Below are positions 62,951-64,000 of a stretch of 64,000 bases of DNA, piece by piece. How positions within the stretch are numbered: the first letter of the stretch is position 1; the number at the start of each line of letters is the position of its first letter. Made by a program: the position numbers and the translations under genes. A model generated the notes under the pieces. That model was given only the letters and a program-made list of their open reading frames with translations. It searched no databases and was not told the DNA's origin. The stretch is taken from positions 110,076,605 to 110,140,604 of the forward strand of contig NC_092521.1 of the NCBI RefSeq assembly GCF_037038585.1. Reading direction: 5' to 3'. The DNA comes from Patagioenas fasciata (taxonomy: Eukaryota; Chordata; Aves; Columbiformes; Columbidae).

Positions 62951-63085
62951 ATTATTATCTTCAGTTTGCAGATTAGAAACCAGAAGTACAGAAGCAACTT
63001 GTCCACATTCTCCCAGCATGCTAGCAGTACAGTTGAGGATGATCCTCCAATTCCCAGTTTTCATCAAGTGCTCTTTCCATAAGAG
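62951..63085 (-). mobile_element. MIR-like (CORE-SINE) remnant
   Basis: On the + strand the order of blocks is ATTATTATCTTCAGTTTGCA, GATTAGAAACCAGAAGTACA, GAAGCAACTTGTCCACATTC, CCAGCATGCTAGCAGTACAG and TCAAGTGCTCTTTCCATAAG. This follows, with many substitutions, the reverse complement of the MIR consensus (TTACAGATGAGGAAACTGAG, GGCACAGAGAGGTTAAGTAA, CTTGCCCAAGGTCACACAGC, then GCTCTTAACCACTA). It is a very old amniote SINE; the element's tRNA-derived head would be at the right-hand end. Edges are approximate. Confidence 0.62.
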
Positions 63086-64000
63086 TGTCCCTCGTCTGAC
63101 TGATGCAGCTCATAGCAGCTCACACCACTGAGAAATGGTAGTGTGTTTATCAGTCATGCAGCCCCAAGGAGAATCCTCATAGTGTAAAGATAGATTTAAG
63201 CCATTATCTTTATCTCAGTTACAAACTCTGCTTTCTTTAACTGTATCATCTAAAATACCATTTAGTCTTAAAACTAAGCTCTGGGACTTTTCATTTAACT
63301 TTATTATCTCTTCTGCTTAAACAAAGTTAAAGCAGCTCATTTGGTTATATGGGCTGAAGATATAAAAAATGAATTTTATTGAAACCTACATGCCTTTTAG
63401 TGGTTTAATGTTAGTGTGTTTAAATTGATAAAAGCATCAGTGTCAATATGAAAAAGTGAAAATATCTAAACCAACTCTTCCTAAAAACCCTTTGCAGTAA
63501 AGGGATACTATACTAACATTTCCATTTTTAAATTACACTTTAAAGGTTCAATCTGTCAGCAGTCAAGGATGTTGCACTTTTTAAGTGAATGCAAGCATTC
63601 TTCTCTTTGTCCTTTAAAGAAAGTGTCAAATCAATCCACTTTATTTTCTGTTGAGGGCAGCTAAGCTAAAGCTAATGTTAGTGAAGTCCTGTGTTTACAA
63701 AGTGCTGAAGAGAAGACGATGAAGTGATGTTCGTGTACCACCTTGAGCTATGCAGTGTTCAAACAGCTTACTAAGCACTCTCTAGTTTGTCTTTACACAA
63801 AAAAAAGACCCTGAAGGAAAACAGAAAATACTCTAAAGTGAAAATCAGAAAATGCTTTAAAAGAGAATATTTTTTTACATAAAGAGCAGTGCCATGTAGA
63901 AAGGGTATCATTATTGCAAGTGCCAGTCTTTGTTTGGCTTAGCTTTGTTTTATTCTATCAGTTGAGGTTATTCCTGATGATGTGACATTTTTGTAACAAT

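Larger units (their letters stand above)
58575..64000 (+). other. TPK1: TPK1 intron (5' part), downstream of exon B
   Basis: The intron starts GTAAAG and its acceptor is beyond the window. I looked for the next TPK1 segment (with the TLGGLAGRFDQ motif in the known family protein) and did not find it. A moderately GC-richer piece at about 59095-59540 contains an AP-1/MARE-like TGATGAGTCA at 59227-59236 but no gene. Other contents: a palindrome at 60627, a small hairpin at 60893, an A16 run at 61413 and a MIR-like remnant at 62951. The remainder shows nothing I can support. Confidence 0.85.

Overview
The window reads as intronic sequence from a bird genome, holding two short protein-coding exons of one gene on the + strand. 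The avian assignment rests on several CR1 LINE 3' tails of the type abundant in birds, solo LTRs, AT-rich intronic DNA and an old MIR-like SINE remnant. There is no bacterial-style gene organisation. The six-frame open reading frames are short, overlapping and almost all chance products.

Gene content. Both exons belong to thiamin pyrophosphokinase 1 (TPK1), the cytosolic enzyme that converts thiamin and ATP to thiamin diphosphate and AMP. Exon A (23046-23118, 73 bp) encodes the segment with the GDFDS motif. Exon B (58479-58574, 96 bp) encodes the segment with the DQDxTDF motif. Both have strong AG acceptors and GT donors, and the phases agree (A ends in phase 0, B starts in phase 0). The peptides are contiguous in the known family protein, so the exons are consecutive and separated by a complete intron of 35,360 bp. 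The upstream intron (1-23045) and downstream intron (58575-64000) run off the window. Neither the preceding nor the following TPK1 exon was found.

Repeats, left to right: CR1 3' tail on the minus strand (569-834); a 135-bp hAT-like MITE with an 8-bp target duplication (3407-3541); T/G-rich tract (4561-4738); solo LTR 1 on the + strand (6401-7214, duplication ATAAT); CR1 (11658-12014); solo LTR 2 of the same family on the minus strand (18097-18759, duplication AGGCA); CR1 (25124-25457); a possible ancient turtle-type CR1 relic (29665-29880); a canonical G-quadruplex motif (29974-30001); a fourth CR1-type tail (38617-38695); a 31-bp minisatellite of about 6.9 units (45824-46036); a 22-bp perfect palindrome (60627-60648); and a MIR-like SINE remnant (62951-63085).

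No RNA gene, CRISPR array, operon or new enzymatic system is visible. The best findings are the paired solo LTRs with intact target duplications, the MITE with its target duplication, the minisatellite that stays open in several frames, and the exon structure that places the two catalytic Asp motifs of TPK1 on separate exons about 35 kb apart.
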